The notes under the pieces: model-generated
Database searches by the model: none
Told to the model about the DNA's origin: nothing
The model's input: only the letters and a program-made list of their open reading frames with translations
In this document: positions 51,804 through 61,264 of the stretch, piece by piece
Position numbering within the stretch: position 1 is the first letter of the stretch
How the letters are laid out: each line of letters begins with the position of its first letter
Origin: Ferrovibrio xuzhouensis
Lineage (GTDB): Bacteria > Pseudomonadota > Alphaproteobacteria > Ferrovibrionales > Ferrovibrionaceae
Direction of reading: 5' to 3'
Assembly (NCBI RefSeq): GCF_042648965.1
Contig: NZ_JBHRYJ010000007.1
Coordinates: forward strand, 1 to 64,000
DNA length: 64,000 nt
Position numbers and translations under genes: made by a program

Positions 51804-54251
51804 CTACTCCTTCTCAGGCTGGGGGATGAGGTTCGTCAGGTCGGGGATGAGATCCGCGGCCCACCCGGCGCCGCGCAGACGTAGCCAGGCGGAGAGGAAG
51901 CCCTCGCGGCCATGCTCGGCGACGGTGCGCCCGATCTCGGACTGGTCGGTCTTGGAGGAGGCGGCCGCGAGGGCGAGGCCGACTTCGGACAGGCCCAGCT
52001 CGAACAGGCGATTGCCGCGCCGCGACTGGCAGTAATAATCCCGCTTGGGCGTGGCGCGGGCGAGGATCTCGATCTGGCGGTCGTTGAGCCCGAAGCGCCG
52101 ATAGATCGCGGTGATCTGCGGCTCGATCGCGCGTTCGTTCGGCAGCAGCAATCGCGTCGGGCAGCTCTCGATGATGGCGGGGGCGATGCCGCTGTTGTCG
52201 ATGTCCGACAGCGACTGCGTGGCGAAGATGACACTGGCGTTCTTCTTGCGCAGGGTCTTCAGCCACTCGCGCAGTTGCCCGGAGAAAGCGTCGTCATCGA
52301 GCGCGAGCCAGCCCTCGTCGATGATGAGCAGGGTCGGCCGCCCGTCGAAGCGATCGCCAATGCGATGGAAGAGATAGGAGAGCACGGCGGGCGCGGCGCC
52401 GGTCCCGACCAGTCCCTCGATCTCGAACGCCTGCACCGATGCTGCGCCGAGATGTTCGGCTTCCGCATCGAGCAGCCGGCCATAGGCGCCGCCGACGCAA
52501 TAGGGCCGCAGCGCCTGCTTCAGGTCGTTTGATTGCAGCAACACCGTGAGGCCGGTGATGGTGCGCTCCTCGATCGGGGCCGAGGCCAGTGAGGTGAGCG
52601 CCGTCCAGAGATGCTCTTTCACATCCGGCGTGATGGCGATGCCTTCGCGGATCAGGATCGCGGCGATCCAGTCGGCCGCCCAGCCGCGTTCCGGCGTGTC
52701 GTGAATGCGCGCGAGCGGTTGCAGCGAGACCGAGGACTCCACGCCATCGGTGAGGTCGCCGCCGAGATCATGCCAATCCCCGCCCATGGCGAGCACGGCG
52801 GCGCGGATCGAGCCGCCGAAGTCGAAGGCAAAGACCTGCGAATTGACGTAGCGGCGGAATTGCAAGGCCATGACGGCGAGCAGTACGGATTTGCCCGCGC
52901 CGGTGGGGCCGACGACGAGCGTATGGCCGACGTCGCCGACATGCAGGGAAAACCGGAACGGGGTAGAGCCCTCGGTCTTGCCGAACAGCAAGGGGGGCGA
53001 CCCGAAATGCTCGTCCCGTTCCGGCCCCGCCCACACCGCCGAAAGCGGGATCATGTGGGCGAGATTCAGCGTCGAGATGGGGGGCTGGCGCACATTGGCG
53101 TAAACGTGCCCTGGCAATGACCCCAACCAGGCATCGACGGCATTGATGGTTTCGGTCATTGCCGTGAAGTCACGGCCTTGAATGACCTTCTCGACGAGCC
53201 GCAGTTTCTCGTCGGCGATGCGTGGATCGTCGTCCCAGATCGCGACCGTGGCGGTCACATAAGCCTGGCCGGCAAAGTCGGCGCCGAGTTCCTGAAGAGC
53301 GAGGTCTGCATCGGCAGCCTTGTTGGAAGCGTCGGTATCGACCAGCGCGGACGCTTCGTTGGTCATTACCTCCTTGAGGATCGCCGCGATCGATTTGCGC
53401 TTGGCGAACCATTGTCGCCGAATCTTGGTCAGCAGCTTGGTCGCGTCGGTCTTGTCGAGCAGGATCGCGCGTGTCGACCAGCGGTAGGGAAAGGCGAGAC
53501 GATTGAGATCGTCGAGGATGCCGGGCGTGGTCACGGTCGGAAAGCCGACGATGGTGAGAATGCGCAGATGGGCCGTTCCGAGACGCGGCTCGAGGCCGCC
53601 GGTCAGCGGCTGATCGGCGAGCAGCGCATCGAGATAGATCGGGGTTTCCGGCACGCGGACGCGGTGCCGCTTGGTCGAAACTGTCGAATGGAGATAGGTC
53701 AGCGTCTCGCTGCTATCGAGCCAGGCGCATTCGGGCATGAAGCCGTCGAGCAGCGCGAGCACGCGATCGGTACGATCGATGAATGTGTTGAGGACCTCCT
53801 TCGGATCGATGCCGCCGCGCTCGCGTCCCTCGTAGAGCCAAGCCTCTGTGCGTGCGGCGTCTTCGGCCGGCGGCAGATAGGTGACGGTGAGGTAGTAGCC
53901 GGAGATGTAGTGCGCGCCGGCTTCCTCGAAATCGGCCTTGCGCTCGGCATCGAGGAGGGCCGCGGCGGCGTCGGGAAACAGGCTGGACGGATAGGTCGAT
54001 GCTTCGTGGCGCTGCGCCTCGACGAAGATCGCCCAGCCCGAACCGAGCCGGCGGAATGCGTTGTTGAGCCGCCCGGCGACGGCGACCAGCTCGGCCGCGA
54101 CGGCGGAATCCAGGTCGGGACCACGGAAGCGCGCCGTGCGCTGGAAGCTCCCGTCCTTGTTAAGGGCCACGCCTTCGGCGACGAGCGCAGCCCAGGGCAG
54201 ATAGTCCGAGAGACGGGCTGCGGTGCGGCGATATTCGGCAAGGTTCATCAT
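51804..54251 (-). CDS. trbE: Conjugal transfer ATPase TrbE (VirB4-like)
   Basis: The largest T4SS motor, about 815 residues. The Walker A is TLVVGPTGAGKSVLLAVM and Walker B LLIIDEGWLALDDDAFS; a later SVIFATQSLSDIDNSG is the family motif C. Starts at ATG 54251 (or the next codon): MMNLAEYRRTAARLSDYLPW is the usual TrbE N-terminus, and the longer frame to 54392 overlaps trbD. It energises pilus assembly and substrate passage at the inner membrane. Confidence 0.95.
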   Translation of the reverse strand: MMNLAEYRRTAARLSDYLPWAALVAEGVALNKDGSFQRTARFRGPDLDSAVAAELVAVAGRLNNAFRRLGSGWAIFVEAQRHEASTYPSSLFPDAAAALLDAERKADFEEAGAHYISGYYLTVTYLPPAEDAARTEAWLYEGRERGGIDPKEVLNTFIDRTDRVLALLDGFMPECAWLDSSETLTYLHSTVSTKRHRVRVPETPIYLDALLADQPLTGGLEPRLGTAHLRILTIVGFPTVTTPGILDDLNRLAFPYRWSTRAILLDKTDATKLLTKIRRQWFAKRKSIAAILKEVMTNEASALVDTDASNKAADADLALQELGADFAGQAYVTATVAIWDDDPRIADEKLRLVEKVIQGRDFTAMTETINAVDAWLGSLPGHVYANVRQPPISTLNLAHMIPLSAVWAGPERDEHFGSPPLLFGKTEGSTPFRFSLHVGDVGHTLVVGPTGAGKSVLLAVMALQFRRYVNSQVFAFDFGGSIRAAVLAMGGDWHDLGGDLTDGVESSVSLQPLARIHDTPERGWAADWIAAILIREGIAITPDVKEHLWTALTSLASAPIEERTITGLTVLLQSNDLKQALRPYCVGGAYGRLLDAEAEHLGAASVQAFEIEGLVGTGAAPAVLSYLFHRIGDRFDGRPTLLIIDEGWLALDDDAFSGQLREWLKTLRKKNASVIFATQSLSDIDNSGIAPAIIESCPTRLLLPNERAIEPQITAIYRRFGLNDRQIEILARATPKRDYYCQSRRGNRLFELGLSEVGLALAAASSKTDQSEIGRTVAEHGREGFLSAWLRLRGAGWAADLIPDLTNLIPQPEKE

Positions 54252-54265
54252 CGCGATGTGCCTCC

Positions 54266-54547
54266 TCAGACGGACAGGTGAGCGGGAATGCGCAGATGAC
54301 GGCGGCCGACCTCTACGAAGAGCGGATCGCGCTTCGCCGCCCAGACTGCCGCGAAGTGGCCGATGGCCCAGATGGCGAGGCCAACGAGCCAAATGCGCAG
54401 GCCGAGACCCACAGCCCCGGCCAGCGTGCCATTCAGGATGGCAATGCTCCTCGGTGCGCCGCCGAGCAGGATGTGCTCGGTTAGCGCCCGGTGGACCTGG
54501 ATCGTGAAACCCGGCACGGCGTCGAGCTGCTCAAAGCTCGTTGCCAT
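54266..54547 (-). CDS. trbD: Conjugal transfer protein TrbD (VirB3-like)
   Basis: A 93-residue membrane protein starting MATSFEQLDAVPGFTIQVHR, then ALTEHILLGGAPRSIAILNG, the TrbD/VirB3 signature, with one or two hydrophobic stretches (GLGLRIWLVGLAIWAIGHF). The true start is ATG 54547, which overlaps the TrbC stop by one base. Helps build the pilus with TrbE. Confidence 0.93.
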   Translation of the reverse strand: MATSFEQLDAVPGFTIQVHRALTEHILLGGAPRSIAILNGTLAGAVGLGLRIWLVGLAIWAIGHFAAVWAAKRDPLFVEVGRRHLRIPAHLSV

Positions 54548-54879
54548 CAGACGAGCGCCCCGCCGCCGAACGAGAAGAACGACAGGAAGAACGAGCTGGC
54601 CGCAAACGCGATCGACAGGCCGAAGACGATCTGGATCAGCTTGCGAAAGCCGCCCGAGGTGTCGCCGAACGCCAACGCCAGGCCGGTGGCGATGATGATG
54701 ATGACGGCGACGATCTTGGCGACCGGCCCCTCGATGGATTCGAGAATTTTCTGAAGCGGGGCTTCCCATGGCATGGACGAGCCGGAGGCATGGGCGGCGG
54801 GGACGAGGACGAGATTGATATAGGTAAAGGCGACCGCCGCCGCGATGACGCGGCGAGCGCGCAGGGTGGTGAGGATCAT
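54547..54879 (-). CDS. trbC: Conjugal pilin precursor TrbC (VirB2-like)
   Basis: A 110-residue prepilin. A long N-terminal signal (RRVIAAAVAFTYINLVLVPA, then AHA) leads to a mature part with two membrane helices (IVAVIIIIATGLALAFGD and LSIAFAASSFFLSFFSFGGG). In RP4, TrbC is trimmed and cyclised by the TraF peptidase; a TraF homologue is encoded at 61669-62214 here. It overlaps trbB by four bases. Confidence 0.93.
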   Translation of the reverse strand: MILTTLRARRVIAAAVAFTYINLVLVPAAHASGSSMPWEAPLQKILESIEGPVAKIVAVIIIIATGLALAFGDTSGGFRKLIQIVFGLSIAFAASSFFLSFFSFGGGALV

Positions 54880-55859
54880 TTAGGGTCTCCTGTGCTGGCG
54901 GGGTGTGCGGGGACGACGCGGTAGTCGCCGTCGGGGCCGAGCCCTTCGACGCGGGTGAGTTCGGCCAGCCGGCGTGCGGAGCCGCGACCCGACAGGACGG
55001 CCACGATGTCGATGGTCTCGGCAATCAGCGCGCGCGGGACGGTGACGACGGCCTCTTGAATGAGTTGTTCGAGGCGTCGTAGCGCTCCGATTCCGGTGCC
55101 GGCATGGATCGTCCCGATTCCACCCGGATGGCCGGTGCCCCAGGCTTTGAGGAGGTCGAGGGCTTCCGCCCCGCGCACCTCGCCGATGGGGATGCGATCG
55201 GGGCGCAGACGCAGCGAGGATCGGACCAGCTCGGAGAGCGTGGCGACGCCCTCTTTGGTCCGCATGGCGACGAGGTTGGGTGCGGCACATTGCAGCTCGC
55301 GCGTGTCCTCGATGATGACGACGCGATCGGATGATTTCGCGACCTCGGCGAGGAGCGCATTGGTGAGCGTGGTCTTGCCGGTGGAGGTGCCGCCCGCGAC
55401 AAGGATGTTGGCGCGCGAGACGACCGCCGTGCGCAGCGTCGCGGCCTGGTCGGCATTCATGATGCCGGCTGCCACATAGTTATCGAGCGTGAAGACCGCG
55501 ACGGCAGGCTTGCGGATGGCGAAGGTTGGCGCGGCGACAACGGGCGGCAGCAGGCCCTCGAACCGCTCGCCGGTCTCGGGCAGTTCGGCCGAGACGCGCG
55601 GGCTGCGCGGGTGGACCTCGGCGCCGACATGGTGCGCGACGAGGCGCACGATGCGTTCGCCATCGGCGGCGGACAGCCGCTCTCCCGTATCGGCAAGGCC
55701 CTCCGACAGTCGATCCACCCAGAGGCGACCGTCCGGGTTCAACATCACCTCGACGACGGATGGGTCTTCGAGCAGATGGGTGATGGTCGAACCGAGCGCC
55801 GTGCGCAGCATTCGCGCACCACGCGCGAGAGCTTCCGGCTTCTGGCTGGTTGTGGTCAT
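54876..55859 (-). CDS. trbB: Conjugal transfer ATPase TrbB (VirB11-like)
   Basis: A 327-residue hexameric traffic ATPase and first gene of the trb run. Motifs: LVAGGTSTGKTTLTNALLAE (Walker A), VVIIEDTRELQCAAPN (Asp box), and GEVRGAEALDLLKAWGTGHP, GGIGTIHA (Walker B and His box). Normal length for the family. The ~170-bp gap before it (55860-56029) may carry a promoter but shows no clear element. Confidence 0.96.
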   Translation of the reverse strand: MTTTSQKPEALARGARMLRTALGSTITHLLEDPSVVEVMLNPDGRLWVDRLSEGLADTGERLSAADGERIVRLVAHHVGAEVHPRSPRVSAELPETGERFEGLLPPVVAAPTFAIRKPAVAVFTLDNYVAAGIMNADQAATLRTAVVSRANILVAGGTSTGKTTLTNALLAEVAKSSDRVVIIEDTRELQCAAPNLVAMRTKEGVATLSELVRSSLRLRPDRIPIGEVRGAEALDLLKAWGTGHPGGIGTIHAGTGIGALRRLEQLIQEAVVTVPRALIAETIDIVAVLSGRGSARRLAELTRVEGLGPDGDYRVVPAHPASTGDPK

Positions 55860-56029
55860 TTCTGCCCCGCTTCCTGACGGGGCAAAACAGATGGTCCCCG
55901 GATCGGGGTGATTAAAAGAGCCCGGAAACGGATCGGTTCAACAAGTATCGGTCGTCGTAGTAGCGTGGCGTGCAAATACAGGAGAACGGCGGTGAGGCGC
56001 TGCTCTTGATCCCGGGCCAGCGGATTCTA

Positions 56030-56476
56030 TCAACCGCTCGCCGTCTCTCCCGTCGGCGATTCGCCTACATCTTCGACGATCTCCTGCCGGAGCTTCGGCC
56101 CTTGCGCCAATCGACGTCCAAGCGCCGTGATGAAAGCCTCGTAGCGCTTCCCGACCATGGCCCGCGCGGCCTGGGCGGCGGTCTCGGGCAGTGCCGGCGT
56201 CGTGGTGAGCCAGAACCGGATGAACACGGCCATGGTCTCGACGGAGATTCCGACATCGCGCTCCATGCGCGTGAGGCGGCGGTCGATCTGGTCGAGGCGT
56301 TTGGCGACGACGGCCTCCCGCCGCTGCGCATCGTCCGGCGACAGGAAGGACGCGATGGCCGCCTCGGCGATCAGGGAGAGCGATTGTTCGCGCCGCGCGG
56401 CATAGTCGGTGAGCATCGCCATGATGTCGGGGTCGAGATAGACGGAGATTTGCACCTTTTTCTTGCGGCTAGTCAT
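56030..56476 (-). CDS. CopG-like ribbon-helix-helix protein
   Basis: A 148-residue protein starting MTSRKKKVQISVYLDPDIMA, with MLTDYAARREQSLSLIAEAA, a ribbon-helix-helix at the N-terminus. A helical part follows (VAKRLDQIDRRLTRMERDV). The start at 56476 lies 5 bp after the traG stop. Genes of this type between traG and trbB are usual in this class of element and may control trb expression or help the relaxosome. An upstream in-frame ATG (56533) would overlap traG and is not favoured. Confidence 0.8.
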   Translation of the reverse strand: MTSRKKKVQISVYLDPDIMAMLTDYAARREQSLSLIAEAAIASFLSPDDAQRREAVVAKRLDQIDRRLTRMERDVGISVETMAVFIRFWLTTTPALPETAAQAARAMVGKRYEAFITALGRRLAQGPKLRQEIVEDVGESPTGETASG

Positions 56477-56480
56477 GATG

Positions 56481-58472
56481 CTACAGTTCCATGCCGTCAT
56501 TGGGATCGAGCGAGACCTGGCGGGCAACGCCACCCATCGCGCGAGTCAGGCGCTGATTGCGTGCGGCGTCATCCTCAGTGTCATCGGGCAGACCGAACTC
56601 GAATTCGTTGTCGATCGGCGCCATCTTCTCGACGGGCTTCACCCGGCTGAGTTCAGGCTGATGGCGACGCTCGGACTCAGTCGAATCTTCTTCCTCGTCG
56701 GAGATGACCGTTGGGTCGGCGCTGTCGCTCGTGTCCGGGCGAGCCGGGATCCGCAGCCTGCTCCAGTCGTCCGGTCGACCTTCGGCGGGCCGTGCCAGTT
56801 CAGGTGGCGGCAGGATGCGTTCCTTGAAGCGGACATCCTCGTAGTAGCGCGCCTTCTTCGCCCGGATCGGCGGCGTTCCGGCGACCATGACGATCTCGTC
56901 GGTCGGCGGCAGTTGCATGATTTCGCCGGGTGTCAGCAACTGGCGCGCGGTCTCCGAGCGCGACACCATCAGGTGGCCGAGCCAGGGTGAAAGCCGATGG
57001 CCGGCGTAATTCTTCATCGCCTTCATCTCGGTCGCTGTCCCGAGGGCATCGGAGACACGCTTGGCGGTACGTTCGTCGTTGGTGGCGAACGAAACGCGGA
57101 CATGGCAGTTGTCGAGGATCGAGTTGTTGGGGCCATAAGCCTTCTCGATCTGGTTCAGCGACTGCGCGATCAGGAAGCTTTTGAGGCCGTAGCCTGCCAT
57201 GAACGCCAGCGCGCTCTCGAAGAAATCGAGACGGCCGAGCGCGGGAAATTCGTCGAGCATGAGCAGTATCCGATGACGCCCCGCCTTTGCCTGCAAATCC
57301 TCGGTGAGCCGGCGACCAACCTGATTAAGGATCAGGCGGATGAGCGGCTTGGTGCGGTTGATGTCGGAGGGCGGCACGACGAGGTAGAGGGTGGTCGGAA
57401 GCTTGCCACCCACCATGTCGTTGATCCGCCAATCGCAGCGCCGTGTCACCTCGGCCACGACAGGATCGCGGTAGAGGCCGAGAAACGACATGGCGGTGCT
57501 GAGCACGCCGGACCGTTCGTTGTCGGATTTGTTCAGCAACTCACGCGCGGCGCTGGCAATGACCGGGTGCGGTCCCGCTTCGCCGAGGTGGCTGGTCTTC
57601 ATCATCGCGTCGAGGGTCGACTCGATCGGGCGCTTCGGATCGGAGAGGAAGGCGGCGACACCGGCGAGCGTCTTGTCGTCATCGGCATAGAGGACGTGCA
57701 GGATCGCGCCGACCAGCAGGGCGTGACTGGTCTTTTCCCAGTGGTTTCGCTTTTCGAGCGACCCTTCGGGATCGACGAGGATGTCGGCGATGTTCTGGAC
57801 GTCGCGGACTTCCCACTCGCCGCGCCGCACCTCGAGCAGCGGATTATAGGCTGACGATTTCGGGTTGGTCGGATCGAACAGCAGCACGCGGCCATGTCGG
57901 GCGCGAAAGCCTGCGGTGAGCTGCCAGTTTTCCCCTTTGATGTCGTGGACGATGGCCGAGCCCGGCCAGGTTAGCAGTGACGGTACGACCAGGCCGACGC
58001 CCTTGCCCGACCGCGTCGGCGCGAAACACAGGACATGCTCGGGTCCGTCATGGCGCAGATAGTCGCGGTCATAGCGGCCGAGCACGACGCCATCGGGATT
58101 GAGCAAGCCCGCCGACTTCACTTCCTCCTTTTCAGCCCATCGCGCGGAGCCGTAGGTCGCGGCGTTCTTCGCTTCGCGTGCGCGCCAGACTGACATGCCG
58201 ATGGCGACGGCGACGGCGATGAAGCCGCCCGACGCCGCGATCATCCCGCCCTTGGCGAAAACTTCCGGCGCATAGGCGTCATAGAAATACCACCACCAGA
58301 AGAAGGCCGGCGGATAGTAGATCGGCACGCCCAGGAGGACGAACCAAGGCGCACCGAGCTGAGCCTGGAAGCCGAGGCTCCATGCCACATATTGCGTTGC
58401 CGCCCAGGTGGTGAGCAGCACGATCAGGAAGACGACGGCGATCTGCCCCCAGAGGATTTTGGTCGCGGACAT
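56481..58472 (-). CDS. traG: Type IV coupling protein TraG (VirD4-like)
   Basis: A 663-residue inner-membrane ATPase that brings the relaxase-DNA complex to the channel. Two or three membrane helices lie in the first ~110 residues. Walker A is CFAPTRSGKGVGLVVPSLLT, Walker B is HRILLMLDEFPALGRLDFFE. The C-terminal 90 residues are acidic and proline-rich. It lies 26 bp downstream of the relaxase gene, the usual order for this element type. Confidence 0.95.
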   Translation of the reverse strand: MSATKILWGQIAVVFLIVLLTTWAATQYVAWSLGFQAQLGAPWFVLLGVPIYYPPAFFWWWYFYDAYAPEVFAKGGMIAASGGFIAVAVAIGMSVWRAREAKNAATYGSARWAEKEEVKSAGLLNPDGVVLGRYDRDYLRHDGPEHVLCFAPTRSGKGVGLVVPSLLTWPGSAIVHDIKGENWQLTAGFRARHGRVLLFDPTNPKSSAYNPLLEVRRGEWEVRDVQNIADILVDPEGSLEKRNHWEKTSHALLVGAILHVLYADDDKTLAGVAAFLSDPKRPIESTLDAMMKTSHLGEAGPHPVIASAARELLNKSDNERSGVLSTAMSFLGLYRDPVVAEVTRRCDWRINDMVGGKLPTTLYLVVPPSDINRTKPLIRLILNQVGRRLTEDLQAKAGRHRILLMLDEFPALGRLDFFESALAFMAGYGLKSFLIAQSLNQIEKAYGPNNSILDNCHVRVSFATNDERTAKRVSDALGTATEMKAMKNYAGHRLSPWLGHLMVSRSETARQLLTPGEIMQLPPTDEIVMVAGTPPIRAKKARYYEDVRFKERILPPPELARPAEGRPDDWSRLRIPARPDTSDSADPTVISDEEEDSTESERRHQPELSRVKPVEKMAPIDNEFEFGLPDDTEDDAARNQRLTRAMGGVARQVSLDPNDGMEL

Positions 58473-58498
58473 TGCAGCGGTCCTTTCTTGTCAGGTGA

Positions 58499-60238
58499 TT
58501 AGAGGCCGAGCCCCCGCTTGCGGCCGAAACTCCAGTCGACGCCGCCGTCGCCGCGGGCGACGCCGGAGACGTGCTTGCCAAGCTGGCTTTCGAGGGACGG
58601 CGACCAGGGCACGAGCTGGAACCCAAGACCGTCATCGATCATGGCGAAGCGGCCGGATGCGAGGGTCAGGCGCTGGCGATAGGCGCCGGCGACGTATTCG
58701 CCATTGCCGGCCGGCTTGAACGGTTGGCCCGTTTCCTTCGCCAGCTTATCGGCCACGGCACCGACCTCGCGGCGGCGAAGCGTATCGATCAGGTTGCGGG
58801 TGAAGATGACGCGCCGGCCCTGTCGCTCGGCGAGACCTTCGCCGACCAGATGGTCCGCGCGTTGCTGCATCGCCTGCCGCACCTCGGCGCCGAAGCCGCC
58901 ATCCGCCATGGCGATGGGCTCGCGGGCGATGGATTGTCGGTCGAGCCAGGTCGCGCCGGTGGCGCTCACTTGATGCTGGAGATCGAGATCTGAACGGACG
59001 GCGAGCGCCACGCGGCGTTCGTCGCGCGCATCCTCGAAGGTGCGCAACTCGACGATCGAACCCGGCGCGCTGTCGCCCGCCGCGTCGAGATGCGGCAGGC
59101 GAATATGATGGGTCCGGCCATCGACGCCATCGACCACGGCATAGGCAGTCCCCTTCAGCTCGTCGTCGAGGCCGCGTTCGACCAGGCGGCCGATGACGGG
59201 AGTATCGAGGCTTTCGCCAGCCAGGACGTAGTTTGCCGAGCCGCGTTCGATGCCGCGTTCCGTGAGCGCGCGGTGCAGCCGCTTGATGATGTCGCCGCGC
59301 TCGCCAAGTTCGCGCAGGACCGTTTCGGCTTCGGGTTTGATGAACCATTGCCCAGGACCGGCCTGTCCGGCGATGCCAAACACTTCCAGCCTGCGCAGCC
59401 GCCCGACTTTCAGGGTATGGAATTCGTCGGGCTGGCGGTCGGCATGCGGAGCAAGATCGATGATGCCGGATTTGCCGGCGTCGCGGACGAGCTGCCGGTC
59501 GAGCTGCGTCCAGCGCTCCGCCTCGATCTGGCGCTCGAGAGCGCGGCGGATGTCGAGATCGGTGCGTGGCCCCAGTTCCTGGGTGATGAAGTCGCGCGCT
59601 CGGTCGCGCATGCCTTCCTTGATGTAGTCGCGGGAAATCACGAGGTCCTGGCTGTCGTCGCGGACGCCGCGCACGATCAGGTGGATGTGAGGATGCTCGG
59701 TGTTCCAGTGATCGACCGCGACCCAATCGAGCCGCGTATCGAGGTCCTTCTCGATCTGGCCGATCAGATCGCGGGTGAAGGACTTCAGGTCCGACATCTC
59801 CACGGCGTCGTCCGGCGAGACGATGAAGCGGAAATGATGACGGTCGTCCTCACACCGCTGGGCGAAACTGCGCCCGTCCGCTTCCTCCGTGCCCGGCCCG
59901 AACAGCCGCGCCTTTTCTCCATCCCGGGTCACGCCATCGCGGCGCAGATAATCGAGATGCGTGCCGAGCGGTGCAACACGGCCGGAGTGCCGGACGACAC
60001 GGGCCTTGATGACCGCGCCGCGTGTGCGCGCCGTGATCAGGCGGTTCGCCTGGATGCTGGCGCGCTGTCCTCGGCCAAAGCGCGAGCGACTGGCGGAGGT
60101 GATGCGCCCGGAACGCGAGACGCCGCCGCCGGCCTTTTTCGCCGCGGCGAGCGCCTGCGCGATGAATGGGCGGGCCGATTGCGCGCGTCTCGAGCGGATG
60201 CGCCCAGGCCGAACGCGAAACTCGTGGTCATCGGCCAT
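58499..60238 (-). CDS. VirD2/TraI-like relaxase (MOBP type, DUF3363 region)
   Basis: A ~579-residue relaxase that nicks the origin of transfer and pilots the strand. The metal-binding histidines are in VDHWNTEHPHIHLIVRG, preceded by FRFIVSPDDAVEMSDLKSF, and the early HLDYLRRDGVTRDGEKARLF is typical. The C-terminal ~300 residues fit the DUF3363 region of these relaxases. ATG 60238 (MADDHEFRVRPGRIR) is preferred; the open frame extends to 60373 across the likely oriT repeats. Divided from the transglycosylase gene by a 243-bp gap carrying a nic-like site. Confidence 0.92.
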   Translation of the reverse strand: MADDHEFRVRPGRIRSRRAQSARPFIAQALAAAKKAGGGVSRSGRITSASRSRFGRGQRASIQANRLITARTRGAVIKARVVRHSGRVAPLGTHLDYLRRDGVTRDGEKARLFGPGTEEADGRSFAQRCEDDRHHFRFIVSPDDAVEMSDLKSFTRDLIGQIEKDLDTRLDWVAVDHWNTEHPHIHLIVRGVRDDSQDLVISRDYIKEGMRDRARDFITQELGPRTDLDIRRALERQIEAERWTQLDRQLVRDAGKSGIIDLAPHADRQPDEFHTLKVGRLRRLEVFGIAGQAGPGQWFIKPEAETVLRELGERGDIIKRLHRALTERGIERGSANYVLAGESLDTPVIGRLVERGLDDELKGTAYAVVDGVDGRTHHIRLPHLDAAGDSAPGSIVELRTFEDARDERRVALAVRSDLDLQHQVSATGATWLDRQSIAREPIAMADGGFGAEVRQAMQQRADHLVGEGLAERQGRRVIFTRNLIDTLRRREVGAVADKLAKETGQPFKPAGNGEYVAGAYRQRLTLASGRFAMIDDGLGFQLVPWSPSLESQLGKHVSGVARGDGGVDWSFGRKRGLGL

Positions 60239-60249
60239 GACGCGAGCCC

Positions 60250-60400
60250 GCAATGTGCGAAAATCCGCGCTGATACAGGATGTTGGGCGTCCAGCGCACA
60301 TTGCGCCAGCGCGTGGCAACGTGCGGAGCGCGCCGGAAACCTGAGCAAAAACAACCGCCCGACCGACGCACAATGTGCGGCCTTTTATCCTGCCATCGTA
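60250..60400 (+). other. Candidate origin of transfer (oriT)
   Basis: The gap between relaxase and transglycosylase genes holds TATCCTGCC at 60386-60394, matching the RP4/MOBP nic core TATCCTG^C; the predicted nick lies between 60392 and 60393. Just left is a perfect odd palindrome CGCACAATGTGCG (60367-60379). Related decamers occur at 60250 (GCAATGTGCG), 60295 (CGCACATTGC, inverted) and 60316 (GCAACGTGCG). Such repeats next to nic are where accessory proteins bind in RP4. With this orientation parA and the replication region would enter first and the trb genes last. Confidence 0.6.
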
Positions 60401-60481
60401 CGGTTGTTCTGCCTGCCTCCCTCCGTTGCGCTCTCCATGTTGCGCTGGGCCACGATAGAGCGCGAAAGACGCTTGCGGGGC

Positions 60482-61261
60482 TCATTGTGGCGCTCCCTGG
60501 TCGGAACGAGCGACGACGAGGGGCGCATTCGACCTGTCGATGGCATCGGGCGAACCCGCCGCGACGGAGGCGCGGCTATCGTCCGGATGCGTGTTGCCCG
60601 GCGGTGAAACGACTGAACCGGCGGCGGTGGAACGCACGACGAAAAGCGGCGCCTCGCGCCAATCGGGTGGCGGTGGCGGCGCAATGGACGGAGCGCTCGA
60701 TGGCGACGTCGCGTCAAGCTGCGGAGCGAGCAGCGCGACGTAAGCGCGCGTTTCGGCCGGAAGTTTACGGCCCCTTTGAATGTAGTCGTCGTAGCGCGCC
60801 GGACCTGCATTGTAGGCGGCCAGCATCGCCGGGATGTTGCCGTAGCGGTCGTACATTTCGCGCAGGTAAGCCGTGCCCGCGTGAATGTTATCGCGCGGGT
60901 CATAAGGATCGCGGCCGAAGCCATAGCGCGCACGAAGCTCGGTCCATGTGGCGGGCATGACTTGCATCAGCCCCTGTGCGCCGGCCGACGATATCGCCCG
61001 CACATCGCGCGCGCTTTCGGCGCGCTTGACGGCGATGATCCAGTGCTCGGGAATGCCGAAGCGCTGGGAGGCTTCGACCACGAAGGCTGCGTGCGGATCG
61101 AGGGAGACAGTGCGTGCCGCCGGTGCTGACTGCGCGAGAGCCGTGCCGGTCGCGCCGGCCGCGAGGGCCAGGCCGGAAAGGAGAAGGAGAGCCATGCGCC
61201 GGGCGGCGTGATGCCGCCCATGCGCACTCCGATGGCTCGTCGATGGACGGCGAGCGGGCAT
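60482..61261 (-). CDS. Lytic transglycosylase (VirB1/TrbN-like)
   Basis: A 259-residue periplasmic muramidase that opens peptidoglycan for the transfer apparatus. A signal peptide (MALLLLSGLALAAGATGTAL, starting at residue 23, which could be the real start at 61195) is followed by an SLT domain. It has AVKRAESARDVRAISSAGAQ with catalytic Glu82, then GLMQVMPATW and MLAAYNAGPARYDDY. The C-terminal 80 residues are proline/serine-rich and low complexity. Confidence 0.92.
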   Translation of the reverse strand: MPARRPSTSHRSAHGRHHAARRMALLLLSGLALAAGATGTALAQSAPAARTVSLDPHAAFVVEASQRFGIPEHWIIAVKRAESARDVRAISSAGAQGLMQVMPATWTELRARYGFGRDPYDPRDNIHAGTAYLREMYDRYGNIPAMLAAYNAGPARYDDYIQRGRKLPAETRAYVALLAPQLDATSPSSAPSIAPPPPPDWREAPLFVVRSTAAGSVVSPPGNTHPDDSRASVAAGSPDAIDRSNAPLVVARSDQGAPQ

Positions 61262-61264
61262 CGG

